Assembly (NCBI GenBank): GCA_001931875.2
Contig: MSJH02000699.1
Location: 62,001-126,000 of the forward strand
Reading direction: 5' to 3'
Origin: Byssochlamys sp. IMV 00236
Taxonomy: Eukaryota; Ascomycota; Eurotiomycetes; Eurotiales; Thermoascaceae
DNA length: 64,000 bases
In this document: in pieces, positions 11,939-22,734 of the stretch
Layout of the letters: each line of letters begins with the position of its first letter
How positions within the stretch are numbered: position 1 is the first letter of the stretch
The notes under the pieces: model-generated
Databases searched by the model: none
Told to the model about the DNA's origin: nothing
Seen by the model: only the letters and a program-made list of their open reading frames with translations
Program-made: the position numbers and the translations under genes

Positions 11939-13561
11939 ATGGCAGCAACCGAAATCCCCCTAGCTGATCTCAAAAGTCCCGAACATCGATCACCAGAACT
12001 ACTAGAACAGGAGCCACACCAGGTATTCCAACAGGTGGAACGATGGAACGCTCCTCGGTCCAATGTATGGAAGACACTAGCGACGTTCTGGAGTTTTCTC
12101 GTCATGGGAATGAATGACTCGGCGTATGGGGTGAGTTATCGCTTCTCAATAGAAGGGAAATGGAGTCTGTAACTGAATTAAATGATTTTGTAGCCGTTGA
12201 TTCCTTATGTAAGTTGACAATAACAGTACCGCGGCACATATATCAATTCAATCCAAGTATGGGAAAAGAGCGTATGACGAACTAACCAAATCAAAACATA
12301 TGATTAGCTGGAAACATACTACGACCTCTCCTACACCGTTGTATCCATCTTATTCTTCTCGCCACTTTTCGGCTACATCTGCTCCGCATTACTTAACAAT
12401 AAAATCCACAATCGATTCGGTCGTCGTGGCGTCGCCTGGATTGGCCCCGGGTGCCATATCATCGCCTACATTGTCAATTGTCTTCACCCACCGTATCCAG
12501 TCTTGGTGGTTTCGTTCATCTTCGCAGGTTTTGGAAACGGCCTCGCGGACTCAGGATGGAATGCTTGGATCGGCAATATGGCCAATGCGAACCAAGTCCT
12601 GGGACTTTTGCATGGCTTCTATGGAGTCGGAGGCGTGCTTAGCCCGTTCGTTGCCACTTCTCTGATCACGAGAGCGGATTTGCCCTGGTATTACTTTTAT
12701 TATCTCATGGTATGTTAGATTTGACCATCTCTGATCAAAATCCCATCCAAGTCCCAGTTCCGTTCGCTTATATACTTTGCAGATCGGCTTAGCGACGATC
12801 GAATTTGGTTTCTGTCTCGCTGCCTTCTGGGATGCGGGCGCGCCTGGAACGCAGAATAACCACCCTGGGGAAGAGACCAAGGGTGGACTGCGTCAGGCCC
12901 TTCTCCAAAAACAATACGCCTGGGTCACATGGATCTGCGCTCTTTTCCTTCTCGGATATGTAGGCATTGAAGTTGCTCTGGGCGGCTGGATCGTGACGTT
13001 CATGAGAAGAGTAAGACATGGAGAGCCCTTCGCCAGTGGCATGACTGCTACGGGGTTCTGGCTGGGGATCACCTGTGGGAGGGTTGTTTTGGGCTTCGTG
13101 ACGCCTAAATTGGGGGAGAAGCTGAGTATCGTTGTAAGTATATTGAAAGAAATATCCATGCGTATGACACATAGTGCTTACAATTTCGGTGCCAGATATA
13201 CTCCCTCCTCGCAATAACAGCCGGACTGATCCTCTGGCTCGTACCGGATTTCTATTCTTCCGCAGTAGCAGTCTCATTTCAGGGCTTCTTCCTGGGCCCC
13301 TTCTTCCCTGCAGCTGTTGTAGTTGCCACGAAGCTTCTTCCACGAAATCTTCACGTCAGCGCTATCGGCTTCGCGGCAGCTGTTGGAGGAGTGGGAGGTT
13401 CGGTTTTTCCTTTTGCAATGGGTGCGCTTGCTGAAGCGCGCGGTGTACAGGTCTTGCAGCCATTTATAATTGCGCTTTCCGCGAGTATCTTGTTGTTGTG
13501 GTTGGGATTGCCGCGGATGCCTAAAAAGACGGAGGATGATAGAGGTCATTCGAATGCTTAA
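11939..13561 (+). CDS. Major facilitator superfamily transporter
   Basis: Predicted exons 11939-12130, 12194-12208, 12308-12709, 12783-13133 and 13196-13561 join in phase to 441 aa. The protein has about twelve hydrophobic segments separated by a central hydrophilic loop (GAPGTQNNHPGEETKGG), as expected of an MFS carrier in the plasma or an internal membrane. Sequence features include FGRRG after the second membrane segment and the GNGLADSGWNAWIG stretch, recalling the FucP/Bsc6-like group of fungal MFS proteins whose substrates are mostly unknown. The second exon is only 15 nt and encodes PLIPY inside the first membrane segment. A short N-terminal cytoplasmic tail (MAATEIPLADL) precedes it. 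The end lies 0.8 kb from the convergent Ran-binding gene. Substrate is not predictable. Confidence 0.85.
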
Positions 13562-14373
13562 CTCGGTTTCCTGATACCTGAAGTGATAATGGCCGGAATT
13601 TAATGGATCCACACACCTCCAGTGGGCAGATGAGGTACCAGGTCAAATCTTATGTTTTTACCATACGGGAAGTTTAGGCAAAAGTGCTTCAATATTATTA
13701 TTCTTTGTTGACATAACAATCGACTCTATCCTGACATTTATGAAATGGAATAGCTCAGCTATGCTGGGGAAAGCCCCACCTCCAACATGCACCCAGAGTC
13801 AAAGAATATGAAAGAGATCGCCCTGCCCCAATTGCGCATGCTTAGAACTCCCCGACTGAACAACTATGCTAAATGTACCGCCTATTTTGAATGACAGCCC
13901 GCCGGCATAAAAGAAACAGATTTAGAAGACCACGAACGAGAGGCCCGTAGGTCTGACCCAGGTTTAAGTATGAACTGCTGTACATAGAACACCCGGTCAA
14001 TGACTCAATCCGCCGCGGCCAAAAGATGAGATCCATAAGGCCCGTTCGCAGAATAAATGATATTCTGTTCGGACCTTTCGGTTTAAGTGCAAGATATGCC
14101 CCAAATCCGCACTGGATTGAGCAAGCTGACTCCTGTGACGACATCGTGATCAGACCCCATGAATTTCTGTTTCATCCGAGATATCTTCTGACCAGCGGAG
14201 AGAATTGGGGTGCCCAGCACATGCTGGACCCAACAACAATTCTCTGTTCCCTAGTCGTAGTAGATAACCTTAAGAGTTGCAGACGTGAAGCCCGTTCAGC
14301 GTAAACATTCACTTGAAATGTACCGAATTCAATCGCACAGGAGATGCTTGCTAGCCACGTCTATTCTCGACGC
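13562..14373. other. Intergenic, convergent 3' regions
   Basis: Between the ends of the MFS gene (+) and the Ran-binding gene (-). Only short frames with no support occur; probably two 3' untranslated regions and spacer. Confidence 0.55.
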
Positions 14374-16313
14374 TCATAGCTCCTCCTGAAGCTTTTGGAT
14401 CACGTGGTAAAGTTCCTTTGCAAGGTCATTGCTGCCAGTCTGCGAGAATGTCAGCGAGAACTGTAGGCGCCAAGATCAGGAAGACAACTTACTCGAAGAA
14501 GAAGCGGCACGGAACGTCCATTTTCAAGACTAGCCAGGTGCAACTGCTTGGTTGACGGCTCCTTTCCTGTAGCATCTCCAACTGTCATGCCCTTAAAGAT
14601 AGGCGTATTCAGCATCACCCGCAAGACGCCGTCCGCACGCATGATAAGCCGAGCAGTCTTCTTGCCATCGCCCTTCGGTTCCTTAACATTCACCTTGAAC
14701 GTGCCCAGTCCACGTTCCTTCCACTCCTTTCCAGAGAAGCCAAACAGCTTGGCCTTGCAAGAAAAGTATGTTGTTTCTTCTTCTTCGCCGGTCTCAACTA
14801 TAAAACATTAGCATTTGCGAGTGGAAAAAGGTCCGCGAGGAGATGGTCAAATCATACTCGGCTGCTCAAAGAACCGTTCATCCTCCTTATCCTTCTCAAA
14901 AGTTGGAAGTTCCGAGCCAGGTTTGGCTTCATCTTGTTCACCTTCCTCATCGGAGTTATCTCCTGATGAACCAAATGGCTTCGCCTTTTCGGCGCCAATG
15001 ATACCAGGGCCACCAGGTGCAGCAAAGCTCGTGAGTCCACCTCCTGGCTTGGGAGCAGCAGCGGCGAATCCGCTGAATCCGGACCCTAGGGTGCCAAAGG
15101 CAGAAGTACTGGAAGTTGCAGCCGCTGCGAATGGGGAAGGTCCAGCGGCAGCCGCAAACCCTGTAGTAGCAGGTTTCTCGGTATCAGTAGTGGAAGTGTT
15201 CTTGAAGACAGACGACGTAGATGCCCCAAGGGAACCAAAAGGTGACTGCGTCGAAGACGCAAACGCCCCAAAAGTTGACGAAGCGAACGCAGAGGCTGAA
15301 GTAACATGAGTGGTCTTAGGAGCCTCTTCTTCTTTCTTAGACTTGGGAGCGAGAGACGCGAAGGGTGAGACGGCGGAGGTGTTGGCAAACGCAGAAGGCA
15401 GAGAAGGCTGTTCGGTAAGTCAGACCTAGGAGACAAAACGACCTGGAGGATATAAACGAACCTTAGAAGCCTCATCCTTAGATGCCTCGGCAGCGCTACG
15501 CTCCTGCGAATTGTCGCGGTGTCTCTTCTTCTCTGGTTCAGATAATCCGTTCTCATATGTCGCCTTTCCCGCCGGCTCTTCTATCTTGGCATCGTCCTTT
15601 TCGAGTTGATCTATGCTTCTCTTCTTCTTAGGACTGAGAATCTTTGATTTATCATCCACGTCCTTCGACTGTTCCGGCGGCGGTGCGGTCAGCTCTTTGG
15701 AATCGCGAGATCTCTTTCGTCTATGACTGTTCTCGTCTTTCGACTCAGCAGCTGCATCGTTATTGTCCGTCTGAAGATCGTCGAAGGATCGTTTCCTGGA
15801 CGCCCGTCCTCTACTAGTAGAGCGCGAATCGCTCGTATCGGTATTCTCAGACACTTCTGGATTCCCCGCAATAGTCGTCTCTTTCAGCTTCTGTCGAACG
15901 GGGCGCTCGCCGGTATTATCGTTATCGGAGGTAGTGGGGTCCTCGTTCGTGTCTGTTCCAACGTTTTTCTTGTTAGACTCTGGCTTTGCTGGCATGGTAA
16001 AAAAGAGAGCCAAGATAAGGAAGACAATAATAAGAAAGAGAGCAGCGTCATCTTTGCGGGCAACGGTCTGCGTGGCCTTTTGCTCTTGATTCCGGGTCCC
16101 AGGGTTCACTTCAGGGTTGATTTTGTTTTCCGCATAATCCGAGGGCGGAGGGGTAATCTCATTCGTACCTTTTGGGTTCTGGGGCTCCTTGTCCTCTGAT
16201 GATGGAGAACTGGGTAAGTCTGGGCTCGATGTGTTGTCTGGGGGTAGCGGGGTGACGTGGTCCTCCTTCTCAGCAGTAGACGCACCATTGTGTTCCTGGG
16301 TATCAGACGCCAT
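14374..16313 (-). CDS. Ran-binding domain protein, Yrb2/RanBP3-like, with FG-type region
   Basis: Predicted exons in transcription order 16313-15462, 15407-14858, 14797-14493 and 14439-14374 give 590 aa. The N-terminal half is charged with several KKR-type nuclear localisation candidates (RKRSFDD, HRRKRSRD, KKKRSID). The middle is rich in Phe-Gly and SAFA/SPFG-type repeats such as occur in nucleoporin-associated proteins. The last ~120 residues form a RanBP1-type domain (CKAKLFGFSGKEWKERGLG...RLIMRADGVLRVMLN). Yeast Yrb2 and fission-yeast Hba1 are nuclear cofactors of Crm1 export, which fits. A hydrophobic stretch near residues 92-106 (LFLIIVFLILALFF) is out of character; 15989-16168 has intron-like ends and would remove it in frame, leaving about 530 aa. 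See findings. Confidence 0.85.
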
Positions 16314-17293
16314 CTTGGACGATCAGGTTATCCGTGTAGATTCGGGTAAATAGAAAGTTGAAACTATTTGCAAGTTTACGCGCAAGGCAATTTCGCTGAG
16401 TGAAGTGTTGCGACGGCAAGGAGAGTCGGGATATCGTTCGCCAGGTAGGTGGTAGGCAGGCTTCCTGTAGGAAAAAGATCTCTAGTCAGTCTACCTGGAA
16501 CAGGACAAAAGGGGCCGCCCTTGCGGTCGTTGTAGAAAGAGACCCTGCATAAGATCGCAGAAGGATATACTCACTAGTCATCCGTCTGCTTTCAAGGGTG
16601 GAGAGACTTCAGGACCCTACGCTTTGCGGAAAAAGGTATGGGGGACGCTGGAGTTTTGCCGTGCTGCTCCAGCTTCTTTCGCTTGTACACGTTACACAAA
16701 GGGAGATAGCGATGTCGAGAGAAGTCCGGCTTTTGCTCCAATTGACGCCAGGGCTAGCTCAGACCTCGCGAGACAGAGTGACAGCCGGCCTTGAACGAGC
16801 CGCGGTTGGCTGTAGTGCAGAGTGGTGCTGGGTAGCCAGCAAGAAGTAGTTAGATCAAGGAACGAGCTCTAGACGTGCAAGCGCCCAAAGACTAGGAAGA
16901 AAGACGGAGCCGGACCAGAAGGAGTCGGAGGAAGAAGGTCTAGAGATCCGTAGACGAGAGAGTCAAGGCGGGTCGAACTTTGGTGTTGGCCTTCTCTTCT
17001 TTGGTCTCCCGGCGACCGCTTCACTTCACCCCGCAGCAAACAACTCAGCTGCTCTTGGTGCCGCCCGGTTGGACCTAGGTTGCGAATTGATAACGCGCTT
17101 GTCGGCTAAGTCGATAATAATCGAGTACGAGAGAAAGTATATCAAGTTCACTGCTATCCTATACATCCTCAATTCCCCGAACACGTCAATTCGTCACCGC
17201 TTAATATGCCTGGCTGGCAATTATTGTCCTCCGGCCAAAGTGGAGCACGGCACGGCCGACACTCATTTGCAATAAAACCAAGACCGCAGTCCT
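16314..17293. other. Upstream region of the Ran-binding gene; no gene seen
   Basis: About 1 kb between the start of the Ran-binding gene and the end of the Yip4-like gene, both on the minus strand. It probably holds a long leader and promoter. No supported coding frame. Confidence 0.5.
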
Positions 17294-18381
17294 TTAGCTA
17301 ATGAAACATAAACACCCGATACCAATATAGAAAACAAACAGCGGATACACCGCAAGGCCCACGCGATTCCTGACCACGCCCGAGCCCCCTAATATACTAA
17401 CTCCGGCAGCGAGGGACCACGCGATGAGCACAAGATAGACCGGTATCCGAGCGATGATGGGTAGGCCCAGTGCGCTTAGAAGTGCGGCGATGACCAGAGG
17501 GAATAATGTGTATCCGATAATGCATACCGACTGGAAGAACGAACTAAACGCACGGAGGTCAGCTCAAGATCATGGGGCATCAGAGCGAGGTCCACATACA
17601 TGTTTCCACCTAGCAATTTAATCTGGAGTGTCACAACTGCTTCTCCGATCCAAACGATCGAGAAGACCCCGGAGAACACAAGGGACGATTGTTCATCCTT
17701 CGCGCGCATGGAGAGGAACATGCTCAGAAGTAGACAGAAAATCAAAGGACCCCTAGAGTAACAGTGTCAGCAATCCCAATGCATATACTCTAGAGTTGCG
17801 ACAATCCGGGCGCCATTACCATAAGTCCCAATCTCTCAAGCCTTCACTCATGCCGCCTTGCAGCACCGTATCAGCGTCCGGCCATCGGCCAACAATGCCT
17901 CTCAAGCCACCTCTAAAGCCAGTCGCTTCTCCTCTCTCAGCAGCTCCAATGCCACCACCTTGCCGGAGTATACCTCCAAGCAGGTACTTGGGCCAAAGGA
18001 CCTGTCTCATCTTCTCCCACACGGCGAGGAGATCCCGCGACAGAGTATCCCAGACGCTCTCGTCGATGGTATTCTGCGGGGCACGACGGTCCTCGCCAGG
18101 AATTGAAGAAGTGAGATAGTTCCCTGAGATACCGCCATCTTGAGATGAGGAAGATTGAATGTTGCCCGTCAGCGGAGCTCGATCGGAAGTGTCGGCCTGA
18201 AGGGGATCGTCTGCCTCGATAGCTGTAGCTGCGATTGAGCACGTTAGCTAAAGCTCGTGCGTACCCAGAGACGGGGTAGCAAACCATCATCGGGATCGAT
18301 CAAGTCATTGTCCAGCAGGGAGTCGTCATCATAGTGGTCTTCGTGAGGAACGCCGGATGTTCCACTAGCCATCATGGCCAT
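17294..18381 (-). CDS. yip4: Yip1-domain family protein, Yip4/YIPF6-like
   Basis: Predicted exons 18381-18285, 18228-17820, 17752-17600 and 17543-17294 join in phase to 302 aa. An acidic N-terminal part is followed by VWEKMRQVLWPKY and a GLRGIVGRWPDADTVLQGG stretch, then DLWGPLIF and five hydrophobic segments to the end. That order is typical of YIPF6/Yip4, small multispanning membrane proteins of the Golgi that bind Rab/Ypt GTPases and take part in vesicle transport. The start used is the first ATG of the open frame at 18381. The frame stays open further upstream to a possible acceptor at 18462, and a candidate upstream exon ending at 18598 would join in phase, so the true N-terminus may be longer by some 40 residues or more. 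Confidence 0.85.
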
Positions 18382-19146
18382 GTTGCTCGGTTGCGGAGGT
18401 CTAGCCCCAGGCGCATCCCCTGACTGGGGTTCAGAATAAACAGTAGCTGGCCCTGGCCTCCCTGCTCACTGCAAAAATATGAGAGCAGTCTAGAGGACGA
18501 GACGGAAAGATAACTGTTTGATCAGAGCGTAGGCAGCGCTGCCGTTGAGCTCATCCGGGAGAAGCTGCTGAGTGGCATTAAGACAGCAAGTACATACCTA
18601 ACGTGCTGGCGGCTGTTGGCTGTGCTGCGCGATTAGCCGCTGACGCGCGTTCCCGCCGCGAGGATCTCCACCATTCAGAATATGTAAGTTAGACCAGACA
18701 CCTCAAAAGGTCGCCATATTGTTCTCTTCATTGACAATGAGTAGCTAATTGTTATAGATCATGGCTTTGAGAAGTTGCCAGAGCGGTCAACCACCCGCTT
18801 TCATACCAGCTCAAAAGGCTGTGATTGAAGTCAAGCACCTGCAGCAATCCCTACGTGATCTGGACCTGGCTACCTACCTAGGTACTTAAACATGGCAGCT
18901 TGGAGGGATTCAGCGTATGATAAGGTAGCCACTCTGATTCTACTTTGGTGATATGCAAGGGTAAAGAGATACTTCTGAGAACAGATTAGACATCCTATAC
19001 GATTCTACCAGGCACCTTGTTTAATGAGCCAATATCCTAATCGGCAACAGTTTTCAATTCCCGTATCTCTTCACCCATTGCGCCTTTGGCTTGCTCGTCG
19101 CCGAGATGGCTGTCGATGATAGTTCCGCCAGATCACGCATTTTCCT
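18382..19146. other. Upstream region of the Yip4-like gene
   Basis: It may include an additional 5' exon of the Yip4-like gene around 18598-18690 on the minus strand. A TACCTACCTAGGTA patch occurs near 18870. No other gene is seen. Confidence 0.45.
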
Positions 19147-19980
19147 CTAAAATATCGTCTTCCCTTCCGCTGCCAGCGCTATGTACCAAAGGCATTCGCG
19201 TAACGACGGGCCTCCTTCTGACTCTGTAGAATGAAGGATAATACTACTGTGAAACAATACCCATCTATCTTGGGTAAATTCTTGTTTCAAGAATATGGTT
19301 TCGTCATATGTTGATATATATCCGAATTTGAACTTGGCCAAATACAGGTATTCTGCTATTTGACCTACAGAGTCAAGTCAGCCTTGATATGTATGTAGAA
19401 TAACTATGGATGCATGTCTTGCTTACCAAGGATATGTTGCATGTGTTCTTTGCCTTCGCCCTTTGCCCTTTGGCTAGCCTTATGGTCACCTTAGCTAAGG
19501 TAATTGGCACATTCATTGCTTTGAAGACGGCCGATACAATTCGGCCTACATTACTTTCGAGCCGTCCTTGTACCCCAGTTTCATCTCCACGAACAACGTG
19601 CTCATGGGATAAATTGGCGTCAGTGACCCCGTCGACTCCACCAGATACCCCCGATCCTTACCCCACGGAAAGAGATCGAGTAGATATGCCCTAAGCGCCG
19701 ATCAGTCAGTACTAGTACTTGAGAAGTAAAGGATCAAGTATATATAAGCGATATGCTGCTGCTAGGCCATAAGCGACCATAGCAATAGCTCCTGCAACTG
19801 CAAAAATGTGAGCGATAAAGCACGATGTTGGGCTAATTATTAATTATATATTAATTAATATTATTAGTGATCATAAATCAGGGAAGAAAGGGTAACTTAC
19901 CGGAAGTAGGAGAATCGGGCGTTCCCAATGGATACCAAGTTAGACTCTATTATCGGGGCGGCCCTCGTCACTGTAGGCAT
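19147..19980 (-). pseudogene. Decayed fragment of an uncharacterised fungal protein family
   Basis: The 3' part (about 19354-19147, minus) encodes a convincing C-terminal segment beginning GQIAEYLYLAKFKFGY and containing STYDETIFLKQEF and SLRECLWYIALAAEG, then a stop. I recall similar segments at the C-terminus of a family of uncharacterised fungal proteins, but cannot name a function. A plausible acceptor (CTCTGTAG) precedes it, but the nearest donor upstream (near 19435) does not restore phase. Further upstream, an open stretch starting near 19740 (AYLLDLFPWGKDRGYL) ends at a stop before reaching it. A short first exon (19980-19901) could precede that. The broken phase suggests a relic; a missed splice pattern is the alternative. 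Confidence 0.4.
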
Positions 19981-21186
19981 AGCGCTTGATGTAGTAGCTA
20001 GGAGAAGAAAGAGTAATATATTTTGCTGTCACTGTTAGTCATTTATCTCTCTTTCTCTTTCCCTCTCCATACGGGTATATCTGAGGGGAGCGTACCCAAA
20101 ATATTTAAATTTTGTTTCACCAACATCGACCTTGTCGGATTCAAGACCGGCGGTCTGTTGAGTGACCGCGGCACTTGTAGTTGTAGTAGTAGTTATAACA
20201 GTCAATTGCCGTACAAGCGTTCTGGATAGCAGTCTCGCATCTGCTTCGCAGGGGAGCACCCGGGGGCCTTAAATCATACGGCGATCTTTCGAACGGAGTT
20301 CCCGAGGTATATTAACGGGTCAAAGAAGGACTATTTAGGTATAAATAGACGGAGAAAGCTTTAGTATTAGGGGTCTTGAGTGCCATCGAGGCGCGTCAAT
20401 CAGATATTTACAATCCATCGGTATTAGAGCATTTTGAAACCATATAAGAGGCAGCTATCATACTATATCGACGTCATCAACTTGTAGATGGCTCTGATCG
20501 TTTCAGGCACTTTTTCTGGTAGGCCAGTCACCTGCGCTCTCGTAGCATCGTCTGCCATTTCGGTGATGGATCTGTTGGGGGAAGGAAAGAGGGGTAGGTC
20601 GAAAGATCAAAGCTAGGTACCTACATAGGTACCTACCTACTAGGTAGGTATCTACCTGGTATGCTATCACTGTGCACTGAACTAAGCCTAAAGCAGATTT
20701 TGAGGGAGATCCCCTACTACTAGGCCTCTAGTGCCAGAATTCACTCTCTATGCATGACTATAGCTGAAAATAGAGGTACTTGAGTTAATGGAATTGGGTT
20801 AGATATTCCCCCCTTCTATAGTGAGTATGGTTGGAAACTACAGGTAGGAGAACCATTCATAAACCATATTCTCAACCACATGCAGTATGAAAAATCCTAG
20901 AAAGTTCAATGAAGACTTTTATACTTGAATTATTGAAGCTAGACGACACGTGACAGGAATATTACGATGCGTGTCTACGTGAAGGGAAATGAATAAAAAT
21001 AAAAGGAACAGAACAAACCCCTAGAACAGATATTGCTGAAGTTCAAGGTAGCAATCTATAGCCTAAACGCTATGATTCCAAAGTAGAGAGCTATTATACT
21101 ATTGGGCATGATTCACACCTATATCAGTTATCCGCGTGTCTAGATCAACAATGTCCTGGAGAGGAAACTACAACAGAACTGCTCAT
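19981..21186. other. AT-rich gene-free stretch
   Basis: No supported coding frame. It contains a CTACCTA/TAGGTA-rich patch at about 20612-20658 with overlapping palindromes (GGTACC twice), otherwise AT-rich spacer. Confidence 0.55.
20612..20658. repeat. TAGGTA/TACCTA patch with GGTACC palindromes
   Basis: Alternating TAGGTA and TACCTA words with two GGTACC sites form several nested inverted repeats over about 47 bp. Composition matches the patch at 895-1020. Confidence 0.65.
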
Positions 21187-22198
21187 CTATCTTCCAAAAA
21201 CATCTGATATTTTACGCCTGGAACCATCACGTAAGGCGATTAGAGAATCCTCTGGTTTCGGATCTCTAGTGGGTCGCTTTAGGAGGTACTTGGGTGGTTT
21301 TGACAGAAACCATAGCCTCAACTGCTTATCATCCCATCCTTGTGCATATTCTTCTGATGAACAAGTGTACTGGAACCCTGTAAAATAACTGTTATAGTGT
21401 GGCACAATATAATTAGCTCTAGAGATCTACACTTTCCTAGCACTAGAATGGTTGCGATCACTCACAGTCTTTTGGTTGCAGCATCCCACAGAATGTTATC
21501 GGTGTTGCCTAAATAAAGTACAAGGCCGGCGTTGTAACAAGAACTGCGAAGAGTTACTAGGTTAGAAAAAGCGTTGCCGAGAGTAAGAGATGTAGTAGGA
21601 AAGTGGGAAACCATACATCCATGCTTCCTTGAACTTCTGTCGGATATCGGCACGTTCAGATTCATCTAAGTTCCAGAAGACCTCATCTTCCAAGCGACAA
21701 CAGGGTAACTTCTCCATTAACAGATAGACAATAAAACCACCAGGAACCAAGTCCTGTGGGCCTTGAGTATCTACTTTAGACGCTAGGAGCTTTGGAGTTG
21801 AGGGGCAGGCCTTTTCTGTAAACAGCTTAAGAGCATTAAATTCTGATCTTGCAAAGCCCTGGAGCTCTAGCGCTTGCGAGGCCCTCAGCTGCGGTGTATC
21901 GAACTCTGATCCTGCATAGGGAATTCTATAAGAGAATTAGCAACCATAGAGTTTTCAAGAAGTAGCAAGCATACTGCATGTATATTTTCATGATTGCCTG
22001 ATCAGTAGGGTCGTCGAGGTTCTCACAGACATAAATTGCCCAAGCTTGAGAAGCAACCCGGTCCGTTTCCCATGACATCTCATCGAGTTGAGTCTTCCTT
22101 TCCAGAATCTTCTGTCCTAGGATCAATGGGTGCGGATAATCGTCAAATTCAATCCTCATTTTGTCAAAACCTCTAGCAAAGAAGATATTTCCAGCCAT
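21187..22198 (-). CDS. Fungal protein kinase-like (phosphotransferase-fold) protein
   Basis: Predicted exons 22198-21975, 21925-21617, 21543-21466 and 21388-21187 join in phase to 270 aa. The protein contains SWETDRVASQAWAIY, VPGGFIVYLLMEKLP and a short NTDNILWDAATKR segment, a pattern I associate with a large, poorly characterised fungal family resembling protein kinases or aminoglycoside phosphotransferases; NILWD would correspond to the catalytic-loop region. The canonical HxD catalytic aspartate motif and the following IDFE metal-binding motif are not evident: after NILWDAATKR comes LYFTGFQYTC. Activity is therefore doubtful. The last splice works only with the acceptor before TTATTTTACAGGG, not the nearer one. 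The gene sits in a gene-poor stretch, typical of such lineage-variable families. Confidence 0.65.
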
Positions 22199-22734
22199 CT
22201 TGAGGATGACTTGACGCTTTTTGCTACTGAGGCGTACGTCCAGAAGGTATCACAAAGATATAATGAACACGGAGAATGCACTTCGAGGTAAGGGAGAGGC
22301 TGAAAATGATATAAGAAGGAACAAGATGAAATCAGCGTTAATGAAAGAGGTACGACATGTATGAGGCAGCAATCACGTGACACGTACCAGGTACTGAATA
22401 GGTAGGTGATTGATTTGCTATCTCCAGCTTTATGAGTGTATCCAGATGGCGCGGATAGGTGCACGGGCAAAAGTGACGAGACCCGGCGCGATTCCCACAG
22501 TCGTACAGTAGAGGCTACATAATTTACACCGCAACGGGCAGTAGGCCGCCGGCACCGTATACTATCTGACCGCACCTGCCACGATAATCTATAGAATCAA
22601 ATTTGGATCTTCGAAAAGTAGGTAATCTCGCACTTTAATAGAATTTCTAGATATAGGCGTTAAGTAAAGAACCTATAGTTTTTCTTTCTTTTTTTCTATT
22701 TTCTTTTTTCTTTTACGCTCGCAGAATCGAAAAT
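22199..22734. other. Spacer with a pyrimidine-rich tract
   Basis: Between the kinase-like gene start and the end of the betaine-lipid synthase gene. It holds a T/C-rich tract at about 22679-22716 and no supported gene. Confidence 0.5.

Noticed and set aside
15723..16199. 158-codon plus-strand frame opposite the Ran-binding gene
   Set aside because: Antisense shadow of Ser/Asp-rich codons; no recognised feature.
18758..18840. tRNA-like words (TTGCCAGAGCGGTCAA) near 18790
   Set aside because: The D-arm-like string has no matching T-arm (GGTTCGAATCC) or acceptor stem at the right distance, so no tRNA is called.
21466..21543. Frameshift in the kinase-like gene
   Set aside because: The nearest acceptor breaks phase, but the acceptor 11 nt upstream (CAG before TTATTTTACAGGG) restores an intact frame, so no pseudogene is called.
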